NCBI RefSeq assembly: GCF_010470675.1
Contig: NZ_VOIQ01000003.1
Coordinates: 239,984 to 303,983 of the forward strand
From: Desulfovibrio sp. JC010
GTDB lineage: Bacteria; Desulfobacterota; Desulfovibrionia; Desulfovibrionales; Desulfovibrionaceae
Length of the DNA stretch: 64,000 nt
Reading direction: 5' to 3'
The position numbers were made by a program, and so were the translations under genes. Below the pieces are notes generated by a model. It was not told the origin of the DNA and ran no database searches. It was given only the letters and a program-made list of their open reading frames with translations. Of the stretch, positions 61,998 through 64,000 are shown in pieces. How positions within the stretch are numbered: the stretch's first letter is position 1; each line of letters begins with the position of its first letter.

Positions 61998-62444
61998 ATG
62001 TCGATTGAAGCACGAAAAATATTTATGGATTATCTCGCTGCAAACGGGTTGAGCATGACTCCCCAGCGCAAGGCGATTGTTGAAACCTTTCTTGAAACAG
62101 AAGGGCATTTCTCTGCGGAAGAGCTTTTCAAGCTTGTTCAGGAGAGAGTCCCGGAAGTGGGCCAGTCAACAGTTTACCGTACTTTGAAACTGCTCGTAAC
62201 CTGCGGACTTGCGGACAGTCTTGATTTCGGGTGCGGGGTGGCTCTTTATGAACATTCATACGGGCATGAACATCACGATCATCTTATCTGCACCCGGTGC
62301 GAGAAGAAAGTAGAGGTTCTTGATGAAAATATTGAACGCAGACAGGAAGAGCTGGCCAGAAAAAACGGCTACACCCTTACCCGGCACCGGATGCTTTTAT
62401 TCGGCCTCTGTCCGGAATGCCAGCAGCTGGATGAAGAGGAATAA
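61998..62444 (+). CDS. fur: Fur-family ferric uptake regulator
   Basis: 148 residues from ATG 61998; this gives the normal Fur N-terminus (helix ARKIFMDYLAANGLSMTPQR), while ATG 61980 is possible and the frame to 61920 crosses a terminator. Winged helix with GQSTVYRTLKLLVTCGLA. The metal site HEHHDHLICTRCEKKVEV and a second Cys pair CPECQQ fit Fur/Zur-type proteins. A palindrome overlaps the promoter region. Which metal it senses cannot be told from sequence; Fur is the default. The start lacks a ribosome site, so translation may be leaderless. Confidence 0.88.
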   Translation: MSIEARKIFMDYLAANGLSMTPQRKAIVETFLETEGHFSAEELFKLVQERVPEVGQSTVYRTLKLLVTCGLADSLDFGCGVALYEHSYGHEHHDHLICTRCEKKVEVLDENIERRQEELARKNGYTLTRHRMLLFGLCPECQQLDEEE

Positions 62445-62493
62445 GAGCTTGAAATAAAATCATATACTGATTTTTGATTGCTTGACATAAAGT

Positions 62494-62521
62494 GCTCCCC
62501 CGAAAGGTGGGAGCTTTTTTT
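62494..62521 (+). terminator. Rho-independent terminator of fur
   Basis: GCTCCC...GGGAGC stem with a CGAAAG tetraloop region and T7 tail, 50 bases after the fur stop. The following 62522-62640 shows no clear feature. Confidence 0.92.
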
Positions 62522-62657
62522 GAAGTTTGAAATTAATACTCAACATCTCGATTTTACGAATGATCGCGTAAAGGTTTATTCTGGATTCAACAGCTAGAAA
62601 TATTACAGCGCGAACCAGAACCGCCGGGCTGAATCCGGTGAGTAAAAGGAGTATATT

Positions 62658-62879
62658 ATGAGTCTTGGAAGAATCGCTCTCGTTGCGGCAGGAACCGTTG
62701 CCGGTGGATTGGTCTGTTATGCAGCTTACAAGTCCGAAACAGTGCGGGGTGTAGCAAAGTCCGCTGTTCAGGCCGGGGTAAAGGCCAAGGACTGGACTGT
62801 GGATACTTACAACAAGACCACCGGGGAATTTAAGGAAATCATCAGGGACGCCAAGGCTGAAGCTGAGCTTGAAGCTTAG
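62658..62879 (+). CDS. Small glycine-zipper-like membrane protein
   Basis: 73 residues, strong AAGGAG ribosome site. Start with a hydrophobic Gly/Ala-rich helix (IALVAAGTVAGGLVCYAAY) followed by an amphipathic charged tail (AKDWTVDTYNKTTGEFKEIIRDAKAEAELEA). It resembles small YtxH-like proteins linked to stress or envelope, but I cannot assign a family. Followed by a bidirectional terminator. Confidence 0.7.
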   Translation: MSLGRIALVAAGTVAGGLVCYAAYKSETVRGVAKSAVQAGVKAKDWTVDTYNKTTGEFKEIIRDAKAEAELEA

Positions 62880-62904
62880 CCCGCTACCTGTAGTCCGAAT
62901 TTTA

Positions 62905-62942
62905 AAATCCTCCCGGCAATGCGTTTGTTGCCGGGAGGATTT
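62905..62942. terminator. Bidirectional terminator
   Basis: AAATCCTCCCGGCAA and TTGCCGGGAGGATTT form a perfect 15-bp stem with an 8-base loop between the small membrane protein (plus) and the DUF362 gene (minus). Confidence 0.92.
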
Positions 62943-62954
62943 GTATTTGTTCTG

Positions 62955-63710
62955 CTAGCGTAGGTGCCCGATATCGCACCAGTTCAGACCGAGGATATCC
63001 GCGGCCCTGCGGTCAAGCTCCAGCGGGTCGAATCCGGCCAGAATGAGTTCCGGGTCAGGGTCGCAGAGTGCGCCGCCCAGATGGTAATCGGCCAGCCCCA
63101 CACTGGCGTCCATCACAGAAAGCCACGGCGGCAGGTACATGTTCAGTTCCTTGACCGACTGCTGCATCTGCTGGTGGAAGAAAGATTTTTTCCAGCTTCC
63201 GGCATTGTAGTGGGACGGAGGCGCAAAGCCCATCATGTTTTTAATGGCCCCGGTTATCCCGGCCAGTGAGTGTGCTTTCAGGTTGGGCAGGGAAATGGTT
63301 TTGTGGCTAAAAGCGATTTCCGGCAGAAAGATGGACGGGAAAACTTTTGTTCCTGCCATTTTCTTTTCGCAGAGTGGGGCATGGTTCAGGTCCAGCAGCT
63401 GCACTCCGAATTCTTCGGCCAGCTTTTCATAGCCCAGCATCCTGAATATTTCGTCAGTCTCGCGGTTCATGTCACCGCATCCTTCAGCGATTATGATTTC
63501 CGCGTCCGGGTTGGCCGTCTGCGCATATTCCAGTACCGCCCGGCAGAATTCGGGAGCTGTGGTCACCGGAGGCGGGGAGCTGTTGACCAGATTGGGTTTG
63601 AGCAGGATTTTATTTTCTTCGGCAATGGCTGCGGCTGCTCCGATTTCATCAAGAGCTTTGAAAACGGAGCTGCGGTAGTCCGTGAATTGTGCTTCGGCTA
63701 CAGGCGACAT
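62955..63710 (-). CDS. DUF362 domain-containing protein
   Basis: 251 residues from ATG 63710, with GAGGA 10 bases upstream; ATG 63722 is the alternative. DUF362 motifs: ILLKPNLVNSSPPPVTTAPEFCRAVLEYA, IIIAEGCGD, ISLPNLKAHSLAGITGAIKNMMGF, SVMDASVGLADYHLGG and DPLELDRRAADILGL. No ferredoxin Cys motifs are fused, unlike many relatives. The biochemical function of the family is not settled. Single gene. Confidence 0.88.
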   Translation of the reverse strand: MSPVAEAQFTDYRSSVFKALDEIGAAAAIAEENKILLKPNLVNSSPPPVTTAPEFCRAVLEYAQTANPDAEIIIAEGCGDMNRETDEIFRMLGYEKLAEEFGVQLLDLNHAPLCEKKMAGTKVFPSIFLPEIAFSHKTISLPNLKAHSLAGITGAIKNMMGFAPPSHYNAGSWKKSFFHQQMQQSVKELNMYLPPWLSVMDASVGLADYHLGGALCDPDPELILAGFDPLELDRRAADILGLNWCDIGHLR

Positions 63711-63827
63711 GGTCTTCCTCATTTATGGGGATTGATCAAAGATGGGGTTTCGGGATTGCCGGAGTGGGCAGTTGCTCCAGTATAAAATCTATTTTTGTAA
63801 AAGGGAAGATGCGCGGCTGCAGTAAAA

Positions 63828-63898
63828 AAAGGACCGACGTTGCCGTCGGTCCTTTCAGATTGCTGACTAACCCCGCTTTTCTCGGAAAGCGGGGTTTT
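63828..63898. terminator. Two consecutive hairpin terminators
   Basis: AAAGGACCGACG/CGTCGGTCCTTT (63828-63855) and AACCCCGCTTT/AAAGCGGGGTT (63869-63896, followed by TT) lie in tandem. They may end a gene entering from beyond the window on the minus strand and shield DUF362. From 63899 to 64000 nothing recognisable is present. Confidence 0.82.
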
Positions 63899-64000
63899 AT
63901 TATGCTTTCTTCCGTTCGATTTAATTTGAAAAGCTCAAGTTTGTGCGACCAAAGTCAGATTTGGGATCAGAAGGGAAAATTGTGTTTATTTTGGAGAAAA

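Overview
The window looks like chromosomal DNA of a marine, Desulfovibrio-like anaerobic sulfate reducer (Maridesulfovibrio or a close relative). Support is indirect: moderate GC, a Vibrio-type TonB2 system, a LIV-type ABC operon carrying CoA ligases, a TRAP transporter, an oxygen-sensitive glycyl radical enzyme with its activase, sigma-54 two-component systems, and a Desulfovibrio-style family of GC-rich intergenic hairpin repeats. No sulfate-respiration gene lies in the window, so the genus is an inference. No rRNA, intact tRNA, CRISPR array, prophage or insertion sequence was seen.

Layout. 1-4266 (minus): DUF3450 protein, TtpC-like ExbB, ExbB, ExbD, TonB and a TPR protein that runs off the left edge; together a TonB2-type energiser. 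4267-4926: a gene-free stretch with four copies of a 14-16 bp palindrome. 4927-13675 (plus): CBS-ACT protein, a full LIV-type ABC transporter, a long-chain-type acyl-CoA synthetase inside the transporter operon and a PaaK-like ligase at its end, which suggests coupled uptake and CoA activation of a carboxylic acid. 13852-16891: cytosolic PAS histidine kinase and sigma-54 response regulator. 17214-27911: a five-gene, 10.7 kb operon of exported proteins (12-repeat NHL propeller, TPR/CsgG-like lipoprotein, 1309-aa coiled-coil protein, 466-aa coiled-coil/beta protein, FlgT/CsgG-like protein). I recognise no described system of this composition. It ends next to a 3' tRNA fragment that looks like an integration scar.

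28163-32152: housekeeping genes (phosphoesterase, hotdog thioesterase, Dus, M14 peptidase, YbaK). 32280-41779: LacI regulator, TRAP transporter, glycerophosphodiesterase, a large PHP-like/membrane protein and a divergent metallo-beta-lactamase-fold protein sharing a LacI-type operator. 42172-44051: an AT-rich AAA ATPase plus TOPRIM-like pair, probably phage defence. 44213-49433: TetR, membrane-fusion protein and RND pump. 49598-53869: ThpR, porin, PncC, a small membrane protein and SerS. 53950-61876: a diol-dehydratase-type glycyl radical enzyme, its activase and an HbpS/PduO-like protein, divergent from a PocR-domain kinase and sigma-54 regulator likely to sense the diol; a candidate sigma-54 promoter lies between. 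61998-63710: Fur, a small membrane protein and a DUF362 protein.

The two two-component systems (13852-16891 and 58581-61876) are close paralogues with opposite gene order. GC-rich hairpin repeats punctuate the ABC and glycyl-radical operons.
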